This document shows positions 1 to 5,826 of a stretch of 5,826 nt of DNA, piece by piece. The translations under genes were made by a program, and so were the position numbers. The stretch covers positions 1 to 5,826 of the forward strand of contig DAOVYU010000087.1 in the NCBI GenBank assembly GCA_030635465.1. Direction: 5' to 3'. Position 1 is the stretch's first letter. Each line of letters starts with the position of its first letter. Origin of the DNA: Bacteroidales bacterium (lineage in GTDB: Bacteria > Bacteroidota > Bacteroidia > Bacteroidales > JAADJA01). The notes beneath the pieces are model-generated. The model was not told where the DNA came from and ran no database searches. It was given only the letters and a program-made list of their open reading frames with translations.

Positions 1-369
1 AAAGACAACCTGAATCGCTGCTTAATAGATGAACATGTTCATACCTGGTTTACAACCAATATAGATGGTATTGAAAACTTGCAAATTGTTACCCTTGAAG
101 ATATCGCAAACATTTTTGAATTCAGCAAAGGTTATAACATTGATTTTATTAAAGATAAGGATGAAATTTTTGAAGATGAACCCTCCAGAAAATATGGGAT
201 CATAAATTCAGATCTTTTAAAAGTAGGGGCAATCAAGTCAAAAGAGACATCCATTAGTGTTTATAATCTTCACTTACAAGTTACTATTCGGCTATATAAA
301 GATGATGATCCAACACAAAACCGATTAATTACCGTAAGTCTTGGTAATCTGAATACTACCGGAATTTAA
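1..369 (+). CDS. 3' end of an unrecognised protein gene (5' truncated by window edge)
   Basis: The reading frame is open from base 1 to a TAA at 367-369, giving the last 122 residues of a protein whose start lies outside the window. A TTG at 79 could serve as a start, but the 26 codons before it are also open and read like ordinary protein, so a truncated longer gene is the better call. The visible part is hydrophilic and acidic in the middle (a run of Asp, Glu and Lys around residues 49-62). It then becomes an alternating, beta-like stretch (residues 75-115) ending in NTTGI. There is no membrane segment, cysteine motif or family signature that I recognise, so I assign no function. It is followed by 117 bp before the next gene, which has its own candidate promoter, so the two need not be co-transcribed. 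Confidence 0.75.
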   Translation, partial: KDNLNRCLIDEHVHTWFTTNIDGIENLQIVTLEDIANIFEFSKGYNIDFIKDKDEIFEDEPSRKYGIINSDLLKVGAIKSKETSISVYNLHLQVTIRLYKDDDPTQNRLITVSLGNLNTTGI

Positions 370-437
370 TTTTTTTGTAATTAACATCCATTTAACAATT
401 TAGACATATTCCATATATTTTATGTTATAATCACCTT

Positions 438-445
438 TATCTTTG
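438..445 (+). promoter_or_regulatory. Candidate Bacteroidota -7 promoter element for the TlpA-like gene
   Basis: TATCTTTG matches the Bacteroidota housekeeping-sigma -7 consensus TAnnTTTG exactly. It lies 41 bp upstream of the ATG at 487, which would leave a 5' leader of roughly 35 nt. I see no clear TTTG-type -33 element at the expected spacing of about 20 bp, so this is a plausible but unproven promoter. No Shine-Dalgarno sequence precedes the ATG, which is normal for the phylum. Confidence 0.45.
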
Positions 446-486
446 CAGATTATATTTATATGTTACTAATATTCAATTCATAAAAC

Positions 487-1596
487 ATGATTAAAAAAAT
501 TATTGGATTAATAATATTATGCGGATTTATTATTTCTTGCATGAATCAACCTGAAAAAGAATATAGTTTTTCCATTCATGGTACCATCGAGGGAGATTAC
601 TCAGGAATCGTATTTTTATATAAACGAGAAGCTGGTGAATGGATAAAAATGGATTCAGCTGTGGCTGAAAACAATATTTTTCTTTTCCAGGGAAAAATTG
701 AATTGCCTGAAATGTATTACATAAGCGTGGAGGGTGATAATAATTTTGCAGAAATTTTTGTTGAACAATCTGACATTAATTTTAAAACAGGTTTAGATGA
801 TTTTCGAAATCCTGAAATTAGCGGATCTGCCTCCCATCTTGAATTTATAACTTATCAGGAAAAATCAGCTGTAATAGATGAAAAACTATCTGAAGCATGG
901 AAAAACATTAAAGAAGCAAGGGCAGAGGGTAATAGGGAATCCGAAAAAAACTGGGAAGAGGCTTATGGAAATGCAGAAAATGAGCAAGTGAATTTTATTA
1001 TTGATTATGCTATGCAAAATAATGCTTCGGTTGTTTCTGCATATGTTGTATTACGAAATGCATATCAATATGACGAAACGGATTTGGAGCCTGTGGTCAA
1101 TAATTTTGACAAATCTATTCAAAGCTCTATTTACATTCAAAAACTCTCAGAACGGATAGAAACCCTAAAAAGAGTTGCAATTGGACAACCAGCAATTGAT
1201 TTTACCATGAATGACATGGAGGGAAATCCTGTTAAATTAAATTCACTATATGGCAAATATTTATTGGTTGATTTTTGGGCATCCTGGTGTGGTCCTTGCC
1301 GGCGAGAAAATCCAAATGTAGTTGCTGCTTTTAATAAATTTAATAACAGGGGTTTTGATATTTTGGGGGTTTCGTTTGACAAGGATAAGGATAAGTGGAT
1401 TAAAGCTGTAGAAGATGATGGACTTTTATGGCACCAGGTTGGAGATCTGAAGGGATGGCGAAATGAAGCCGGAAAATTATATGCCATCAACTCAATTCCA
1501 TCCAATATATTATTAGATCCAGAAGGAATAATAATTGCCAAAAATTTACGCGGAGAAGATCTATTGGCACAATTGGAAAAACTATTTGCAAATTAA
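487..1596 (+). CDS. TlpA-like thiol-disulfide oxidoreductase lipoprotein (DUF4369 + thioredoxin fold)
   Basis: This is a predicted envelope-anchored thioredoxin-like protein of 369 residues. Residues 1-18 form a lipoprotein signal: Lys at 3-4, a hydrophobic core, then a lipobox ending at Cys18 (IISC). Residues about 25-115 resemble the DUF4369 beta-rich domain common at the N-terminus of Bacteroidota TlpA-like proteins. Residues about 120-230 are a charged, largely helical linker. The C-terminal TlpA/AhpC-TSA-type thioredoxin domain spans about 232-369, with the redox motif WCGPC (Cys268, Cys271) and the cis-proline loop SIPSN (Pro338). Relatives reduce or exchange disulfides on extracytoplasmic proteins, for example in cytochrome maturation or stress tolerance; the substrate here cannot be read from the sequence. 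All redox-critical residues are present. The ATG is chosen because it gives the complete signal peptide. The gene runs convergent with the glycosidase gene, 11 bp away. Confidence 0.93.
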   Translation: MIKKIIGLIILCGFIISCMNQPEKEYSFSIHGTIEGDYSGIVFLYKREAGEWIKMDSAVAENNIFLFQGKIELPEMYYISVEGDNNFAEIFVEQSDINFKTGLDDFRNPEISGSASHLEFITYQEKSAVIDEKLSEAWKNIKEARAEGNRESEKNWEEAYGNAENEQVNFIIDYAMQNNASVVSAYVVLRNAYQYDETDLEPVVNNFDKSIQSSIYIQKLSERIETLKRVAIGQPAIDFTMNDMEGNPVKLNSLYGKYLLVDFWASWCGPCRRENPNVVAAFNKFNNRGFDILGVSFDKDKDKWIKAVEDDGLLWHQVGDLKGWRNEAGKLYAINSIPSNILLDPEGIIIAKNLRGEDLLAQLEKLFAN

Positions 1597-1607
1597 ACTT
1601 TATTAAA

Positions 1608-3467
1608 CTAATTCTTTTTGAGTTGGATCAACCCAGATAGTGGAGCTATAATTTTTATCATTCCTGCCTGGATATTTATAGTATGTTCTTCTTGAACAAT
1701 CCCAAGACAATCATATATTAATATTTTTGTTTTACCAAAGTCAAAATCAAAATCAAGGATAATCTCAGTTGAGCCCTTGGCATTAACAACATCAATTTCT
1801 GTTAATTCAGGATTACCAATCTTAAGTATCTGATCATCATAAACTGCGATGATTTCTTTATTGATTTTTGATGATTTTAATACTGGATACAATGCACCAG
1901 GGTTTTTAGGAATAAAATCGCCATCAAGCAGTATTTCTTTATTTTCTTTCCAGTATTTGATCCAAAACTTTACCATCTTAAAATGTTCTTCAGGAATAGA
2001 ATCAAGCTTAACAGATAATTGGGGAACAGTAAATAAAATGTTTAAAATTTGTAAGGCAGCACTTTCCACCGGGTCTTCTTTATGCCACATAAACATATCG
2101 GAATGAACAGCTGTATTTCCAGAAGCAATTCTCAAATCTGTAGTCCTGACACGGTTTACAATTTCCATATTGGGGCAATCAGCTGCCCTGAACATGTTTC
2201 CATATTTTCGCATTAATGGGCCAATGTAAGGCTGGCGAAATTCAATCATGATATTTGGCCTGATATCTTTTAGCCTGGACATAATATCTGTCATCAGTCT
2301 ATCTGTAGCTTCATTTACAGATGCATAATCACGACCATTTCGGGCTGTCATATCTGTTTTTTCATCTGCATAAAACCATCCCAGGAAGTCCAGTTTAAAT
2401 CCATCAAGGTTCCATTCAATCAGTGCTGTTTCATAGGTCTTAATAATGTGTTCTCTAACTTCGGGATATCGAGGATCAAGCACCCAGGTACTTTGGCTTT
2501 CCCAATGATGTAAATACTTTCCTTTAAATTGATTAAACAAATTTGCCTTTTCACCAATAAATGGTAGTGAATACCATAATAGAATCTTCATATCAAAAGC
2601 ATGCAGGCTATCAACAAAAGCATGCATATTACCTATTCGTTCTGGAATCCAGTCACCAGTATATGCATACCCCCTTTTATTATCCAACGTTTGCCATCCA
2701 TCATCTACAATAACAGCTTCCAGTCCAAGTTTTTTCCCAATTTTACATTCCTTTATTACTTCTTCAACTTCTAAATTTTGATGGAAATTATACCAGGTAG
2801 AATACATTGGCATTCTGGCAATTTCAGGTACAGGGGCAGGTGTATAATTCGGCATGGATGCCCACCAATCAGTTGATTCGCTTATGGACTTATAATAAGG
2901 TATATTTCTTCTGTCAACTCTGATGTCAATGGTATATTGCTTTATGGGTTGATGGGGTTCACTAAAAAGTTCAATATTGCAATAGAATTTTGAATCTTCT
3001 TCCCTTAACCAGGTGTTTGTATTAATCTTATTAAGGACATCTGATAAGGCAAATGTCAACCTGTTTTGATCGGCACTATTGATAAATGATATTAAAGGAA
3101 CCTGACTGGAAGCAAGAGAATGAATGTCATTTCCATAATAAGTTACCTTATCAGTTCGAATATTAGAATTCCAAAACTGATATACATCAATGGATGGGAA
3201 GCTCCATTCAAGATTCAACCTGGGGGGAACTGCAAGTTCTGCTGATGTTAATTTCACAGATACGATTTCCAGATCAGGAGCAATTTCCGTTGATGTAATA
3301 TCGGTACTAAATGTTCCTAATTCACCTTTAATCTTGATTTGATCTGAAGAAAATGGAATTGAAATCGTTAGATTTTTAGATGTAATATTTCCAACCTGTT
3401 GATTTTTAGTATTACAGTTTGAAAAAATTGCCAATACTAATGGAATAAATAAAATCCTGATTTTCAT
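1608..3467 (-). CDS. GH36-type (alpha-galactosidase-like, melibiase clan) glycoside hydrolase, lipoprotein
   Basis: The 619-residue product begins with a lipoprotein signal (Lys2, Arg4, hydrophobic core, FSNC with Cys18), so it is predicted to be membrane-anchored outside the cytoplasm. Residues about 30-190 look like an N-terminal beta-sandwich, about 215-490 a TIM barrel, and about 510-619 a C-terminal beta domain, the layout of clan GH-D enzymes. Barrel signatures include STWYNFH (223-229), VDDGWQ (254-259), the strand-4 motif DGFKLDF (355-361) with Asp360 as expected nucleophile, and MFRAADCPN (425-433) with Asp430 as likely acid/base. SGNTAVHSD (449-457) follows. Retaining hydrolysis of an alpha-galactoside or related alpha-glycoside is the expected reaction; the exact sugar is uncertain because the acid/base segment differs from the classical GH36 form. 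It is the last gene of the likely rpiB-lutB-GH36 unit, 44 bp behind lutB; a degenerate -7-like TTAATTTG (3511-3504) might add a weak promoter. The stop is TAG. Confidence 0.88.
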   Translation of the reverse strand: MKIRILFIPLVLAIFSNCNTKNQQVGNITSKNLTISIPFSSDQIKIKGELGTFSTDITSTEIAPDLEIVSVKLTSAELAVPPRLNLEWSFPSIDVYQFWNSNIRTDKVTYYGNDIHSLASSQVPLISFINSADQNRLTFALSDVLNKINTNTWLREEDSKFYCNIELFSEPHQPIKQYTIDIRVDRRNIPYYKSISESTDWWASMPNYTPAPVPEIARMPMYSTWYNFHQNLEVEEVIKECKIGKKLGLEAVIVDDGWQTLDNKRGYAYTGDWIPERIGNMHAFVDSLHAFDMKILLWYSLPFIGEKANLFNQFKGKYLHHWESQSTWVLDPRYPEVREHIIKTYETALIEWNLDGFKLDFLGWFYADEKTDMTARNGRDYASVNEATDRLMTDIMSRLKDIRPNIMIEFRQPYIGPLMRKYGNMFRAADCPNMEIVNRVRTTDLRIASGNTAVHSDMFMWHKEDPVESAALQILNILFTVPQLSVKLDSIPEEHFKMVKFWIKYWKENKEILLDGDFIPKNPGALYPVLKSSKINKEIIAVYDDQILKIGNPELTEIDVVNAKGSTEIILDFDFDFGKTKILIYDCLGIVQEEHTINIQAGMIKIIAPLSGLIQLKKN

Positions 3468-3511
3468 AAATTGAAGGATATGTTGAATTCAATAATAATA
3501 TTGCAAATTAA

Positions 3512-4888
3512 TTATTTATCCCGTTCCATCCACATATCCCGAAATGATTTATTTGCAAATTTCGGAAGCTCTCTTCTTGGTCCCCATGCATTTTTAAAAA
3601 TCAATTGAATACCTATATTTTTCAATTTGGAATTGAACATATCCATACGTTTCCGTTTGGATAAAAAAGTATTCATACTATTTATGGCAATTTTTTCACC
3701 TCTTTTGTAATATCCTAAATTAACTGATTCATTCCTGTTATCCAGTAACATTTCGTGTAATGGAATTTTCACAGGACAAACTTGTGTACAACTGCCACAC
3801 AATGAGGAAGCAAAACTCAAGTGCTTATATTGCTCCATACCTTTCAAATGTGGTGAAATAACTGACCCAATCGGTCCGCTATAGGTAGTATTATATGTGT
3901 GGCCACCTATATTTTTATATACCGGACAAGCATTTAAGCAAGCTCCGCACCGGATACAGGTTAGGGCATTTCTTTGTTTTTCATGTTTTAATATTTCAGC
4001 CCGGTTATTTTCAACCAATACCAAATACATTTCCTCCGGTCCATCAACTTCTCCTTCTTTTTTTGGTCCGGTAAATATCGAATTATAAACAGTAATATTT
4101 TGTCCTGTACCATAAGAAGCTAATAAGGGCCAAAACAAATCCAGGTCGTTTAATGAAGGGATTAATTTTTCAATTCCAACAACAGCAATATGTGTTTTTG
4201 GAAAAGCAGTTGACATCAAACCATTACCTTCATTTTCAGTTAAACAAACAGCTCCAATATCTGCAATTAAAAAATTAGCTCCAGTTATACCAACATCAGC
4301 ATTGATGAATTTATTACGCAATTTATCTCTGACATAAGCTGTTAATTCTTCGGGTGTACTTTCGCGAGGAGTATTAAATTTTTCGTGAAATAACTCTGCA
4401 ATATCATCTCTTGATTTATGCATTGCAGGAGTAACAATATGATAAGGTTTTTCACCAGCAATTTGAACAATGTATTCTCCCAGGTCAGTTTCAACTATTT
4501 CAATTTCATTTTGCTCAAGAGTTTCATTTAACTCAATTTCTTCTGTAATCATCGACTTGGATTTCACCACATTTTTTGCATTCCTTTTATGCAATAATGT
4601 TAAAATCTCTTGTGTAGCTTCCTCAGCATTCTGGGCCCAGATAATTTTTCCACCATTTTTTTCAAAATTGGCAGCAAATTCAATTAAATATTTTTCCAGG
4701 TTATTTACGATCCGGTGTTTTAAAGCTGCAGCTCTTTTTCTGGCTAATTCAAGATCTTTAAATTGCTCTTTTCCTTTTAGTACTGCTTCATTGTATTTAC
4801 CAATATTATAGTTGATCTTAAAACGATGTTCAAGATCAAATGCTTTTTTTGCAGATTCTTTTATAAACTTTTGGTAAATCTCACCCAT
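3512..4888 (-). CDS. lutB: LutB-like lactate utilization iron-sulfur protein (LUD domain + 4Fe-4S)
   Basis: The 458-residue cytoplasmic protein matches the LutB/YkgF family in length (known members are about 475-480) and layout. An N-terminal helical, Lys-rich segment (1-65) leads into a LUD domain (about 68-300) carrying GITGANFLIADIGA (200-213) and TENEGNG (217-223). Next comes a ferredoxin-like module with CIRCGACLNACP (Cys311, 314, 317, 321) and CGSCTQVCP (Cys364, 367, 371), then a C-terminal LutB-type tail (about 380-458) containing WGPRRELP. In characterised systems LutB works with LutA and LutC to oxidise L-lactate to pyruvate, passing electrons through its 4Fe-4S clusters. All motif cysteines are intact. 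Neither lutA nor lutC is visible here: the gene lies 15 bp after rpiB and 44 bp before the glycosidase gene, so the partners must be elsewhere or the protein serves another oxidoreductase. No Shine-Dalgarno is visible; the ATG fits the family's usual N-terminus. Confidence 0.92.
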   Translation of the reverse strand: MGEIYQKFIKESAKKAFDLEHRFKINYNIGKYNEAVLKGKEQFKDLELARKRAAALKHRIVNNLEKYLIEFAANFEKNGGKIIWAQNAEEATQEILTLLHKRNAKNVVKSKSMITEEIELNETLEQNEIEIVETDLGEYIVQIAGEKPYHIVTPAMHKSRDDIAELFHEKFNTPRESTPEELTAYVRDKLRNKFINADVGITGANFLIADIGAVCLTENEGNGLMSTAFPKTHIAVVGIEKLIPSLNDLDLFWPLLASYGTGQNITVYNSIFTGPKKEGEVDGPEEMYLVLVENNRAEILKHEKQRNALTCIRCGACLNACPVYKNIGGHTYNTTYSGPIGSVISPHLKGMEQYKHLSFASSLCGSCTQVCPVKIPLHEMLLDNRNESVNLGYYKRGEKIAINSMNTFLSKRKRMDMFNSKLKNIGIQLIFKNAWGPRRELPKFANKSFRDMWMERDK

Positions 4889-4903
4889 ATTTTAATTAAA
4901 ATT

Positions 4904-5353
4904 TTATTCAGAAACAGGAATTTTATCAATTCTGTTTTTATGTCTACCACCCTCAAAATCGGTATTTAAAAATATATCTACCATTTTAGTTGCTGTTTCA
5001 AAATCAACAAATCGTCCAGGAAGCGCAATAATATTGGCGTTATTATGTAATCGTGTCAGTTTCGCCTGTTCCAGATCCCAGCATAAAGCCGCCCTTACAT
5101 TAGGATATTTATTCGCAGTCATACTGGCACCCTGACCACTACCACATAGTATAATTCCAAAGTCAAACATCCCAATATTAACTGCTTTTGCAATAGGATG
5201 AATAAAATCGGGATAATCAACACTTACAATTGAACTGGTACCATAATCCTTCAATCTATATCCTTTAGTTGATAATTTTTGAATTAAATATTCTTTTAAT
5301 TCAAATCCTCCATGATCAGAACCCACAGGTATTACCTGATTTTTATCAAACAT
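4904..5353 (-). CDS. rpiB: Ribose-5-phosphate isomerase B (RpiB/LacAB family)
   Basis: The 149-residue product is full length for the RpiB family. It interconverts ribose 5-phosphate and ribulose 5-phosphate in the non-oxidative pentose phosphate pathway, in the cytoplasm. Family signatures, in order, are GSDHGGFELK (11-20), DYPD (46-49), LCGSGQGASMTANK (69-82) with catalytic Cys70, the LTRLHNNAN segment (99-107) with His103, PGR (112-114) with phosphate-contacting Arg114, and GGRHKNRI (135-142). The LacA/LacB galactose-6-phosphate isomerase branch is related, but the single-chain form with both Cys70 and His103 fits RpiB; some family members act on allose 6-phosphate instead. It is the first gene of the likely unit with lutB (15-bp gap) and the GH36 gene. 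A TAnnTTTG element lies 20 bp upstream. A TTATTAACA motif shared with the upstream intergenic region runs directly into the ATG. Confidence 0.95.
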   Translation of the reverse strand: MFDKNQVIPVGSDHGGFELKEYLIQKLSTKGYRLKDYGTSSIVSVDYPDFIHPIAKAVNIGMFDFGIILCGSGQGASMTANKYPNVRAALCWDLEQAKLTRLHNNANIIALPGRFVDFETATKMVDIFLNTDFEGGRHKNRIDKIPVSE

Positions 5354-5372
5354 GTTAATAATTTATTTCAAA

Positions 5373-5380
5373 CAAAAGTA
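5373..5380 (-). promoter_or_regulatory. Candidate -7 promoter element for the rpiB-lutB-GH36 unit
   Basis: Read on the minus strand this is TACTTTTG, an exact match to the Bacteroidota -7 consensus TAnnTTTG, ending 20 bp before the rpiB ATG. This would give a short leader of roughly 10-15 nt. No clear -33 TTTG is seen at normal spacing. Such matches arise by chance about once in a region this A+T-rich, so the position next to the first gene is the main support. Confidence 0.5.
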
Positions 5381-5508
5381 AGTATTTATAATATATGTGA
5401 TTATAAATTAATCGTTTAAAAAACTTTCACAAATTACTTTTCTATTTATAGCCTTAAAAATCAATTTCTTAATTTTTTCAACACTTTTCTGTTTATATCT
5501 GTGTAATT

Positions 5509-5547
5509 TTGTTAATAAATTCTAACAAGCAAAATGGTTATTAACAA
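5509..5547. repeat. 10-bp perfect inverted repeat with 19-bp spacer
   Basis: The left arm TTGTTAATAA (5509-5518) is exactly complementary to the right arm TTATTAACAA (5538-5547), separated by 5519-5537. Each arm contains one copy of the repeated 9-mer. With one G-C pair per arm a hairpin would be weak, and no T-tract follows the right arm, so a terminator is unlikely. A pair of oppositely oriented protein-binding sites, with centres about 29 bp apart (near three helical turns), is the better reading. Confidence 0.6.
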
Positions 5548-5826
5548 TTGGAATAATATGTAAAAATTTGCTTTGGTTTTATTTATTTTTTTAAGTAGTT
5601 TTTGTAGGATTTCAAACATATTATTAAGTATACTTTCAACTTAATTTTTAAACATTAAAAAGTTCTAACATACAGTTAATAAATGCGTAAATTGCAGTAA
5701 AAGAGAATAATTGATGTTCAATAACTGTTAATAATAAAATATAAATCAAGAAGTCAATAAATCAGTGATAATATTTTTAACACTATTAACAGGCTAATTA
5801 TTAATACATATTTATTATTTAAAGAA

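Larger units (their letters stand above)
5354..5826. other. A+T-rich non-coding region upstream of rpiB with a repeated 9-mer
   Basis: No convincing gene is present on either strand in these 473 bp; the G+C content is about 19% by hand count of several lines. What it does hold is a recurring 9-mer, TGTTAATAA or its complement TTATTAACA. Exact copies are at 5353-5361, 5510-5518, 5538-5546 (inverted) and 5726-5734; copies with one mismatch are at 5674-5682, 5774-5782 (inverted) and 5783-5791 (inverted). The region also carries long A/T-only stretches, such as 5579-5593. It must contain the rpiB promoter and probably control sequences for a gene beyond the right edge. Function beyond that is unknown; an operator cluster or an origin-like array are both possible. 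Confidence 0.7.

Noticed and set aside
1137..1541. 134-codon open frame on the minus strand, antisense to the TlpA-like gene
   Set aside because: It lies wholly inside a gene with clear domain motifs, has no promoter or family features, and its composition is that of a complement-strand shadow.
1597..1607. Possible bidirectional terminator at the convergent TlpA/GH36 junction
   Set aside because: The 11-bp gap and its flanks show T-rich stretches but no convincing stem-loop.
1849..2106. 85-codon plus-strand open frame inside the glycosidase gene
   Set aside because: It is antisense to conserved GH36 barrel and C-terminal sequence and has no recognisable domain.
3897..4088. 63-codon plus-strand open frame inside lutB
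   Set aside because: It is antisense to the 4Fe-4S module; its residues are simply the complement of the conserved cysteine motifs.
4470..4811. 113-codon plus-strand open frame inside lutB, Ser/Phe-rich
   Set aside because: The Ser/Phe-rich composition is what a Lys/Glu-rich gene gives on the opposite strand; no independent coding support.
5504..5511. TAATTTTG on the plus strand, an exact TAnnTTTG match
   Set aside because: No open reading frame follows before the right edge and about one such match is expected by chance in this A+T-rich region; it could serve a gene beyond the window, but nothing here supports that.
5613..5620. TATGTTTG on the minus strand, a second TAnnTTTG match upstream of rpiB
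   Set aside because: It lies about 260 bp from rpiB with a better placed match at 5373-5380; chance is the simpler explanation.
5354..5826. CRISPR array, small RNA gene or riboswitch in the intergenic region
   Set aside because: The repeats are only 9 bp, irregularly spaced and in both orientations, and there is no G+C-rich structured segment as expected of a folded RNA.

Overview
The window looks like chromosomal DNA from a Bacteroidota bacterium, probably of the Bacteroidales/Marinilabiliales type. The evidence is an A+T-rich composition, a DUF4369-plus-TlpA thioredoxin lipoprotein (an architecture typical of this phylum), two short lipoprotein signals with a relaxed lipobox, no convincing Shine-Dalgarno sequences, and matches to the Bacteroidota -7 promoter element TAnnTTTG ahead of two genes. 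The lineage is an inference from gene content; there is no rRNA gene to confirm it.

Layout from left to right: (1) the 3' end of an unrecognised plus-strand gene (1-369); (2) a plus-strand gene for a surface-anchored TlpA-like thiol-disulfide oxidoreductase (487-1596); (3) a convergent junction of only 11 bp; (4) three minus-strand genes that look like one transcription unit, in the order rpiB (5353-4904), a lutB-like iron-sulfur protein (4888-3512) and a GH36-type alpha-galactosidase-like lipoprotein (3467-1608), with gaps of 15 and 44 bp; (5) about 470 bp of roughly 80% A+T non-coding DNA (5354-5826) running off the right edge.

Working together: the minus-strand genes combine an extracytoplasmic glycosidase, a pentose-phosphate isomerase and a lactate-oxidation-type electron-transfer protein. 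All three fit sugar and organic-acid catabolism, but they are not steps of one textbook pathway, and the usual LutB partners LutA and LutC are not in the window. The TlpA-like protein is convergent with this unit and probably independent of it.

The part least explained by known genes is the right-hand intergenic region. It carries four exact copies of the 9-mer TGTTAATAA/TTATTAACA, two of them forming a 10-bp inverted repeat, plus three one-mismatch copies. This could be a regulator-binding cluster or, more speculatively, a replication-origin-like array of degenerate DnaA boxes. I see no sign of a defence system, CRISPR array, mobile element or RNA gene.
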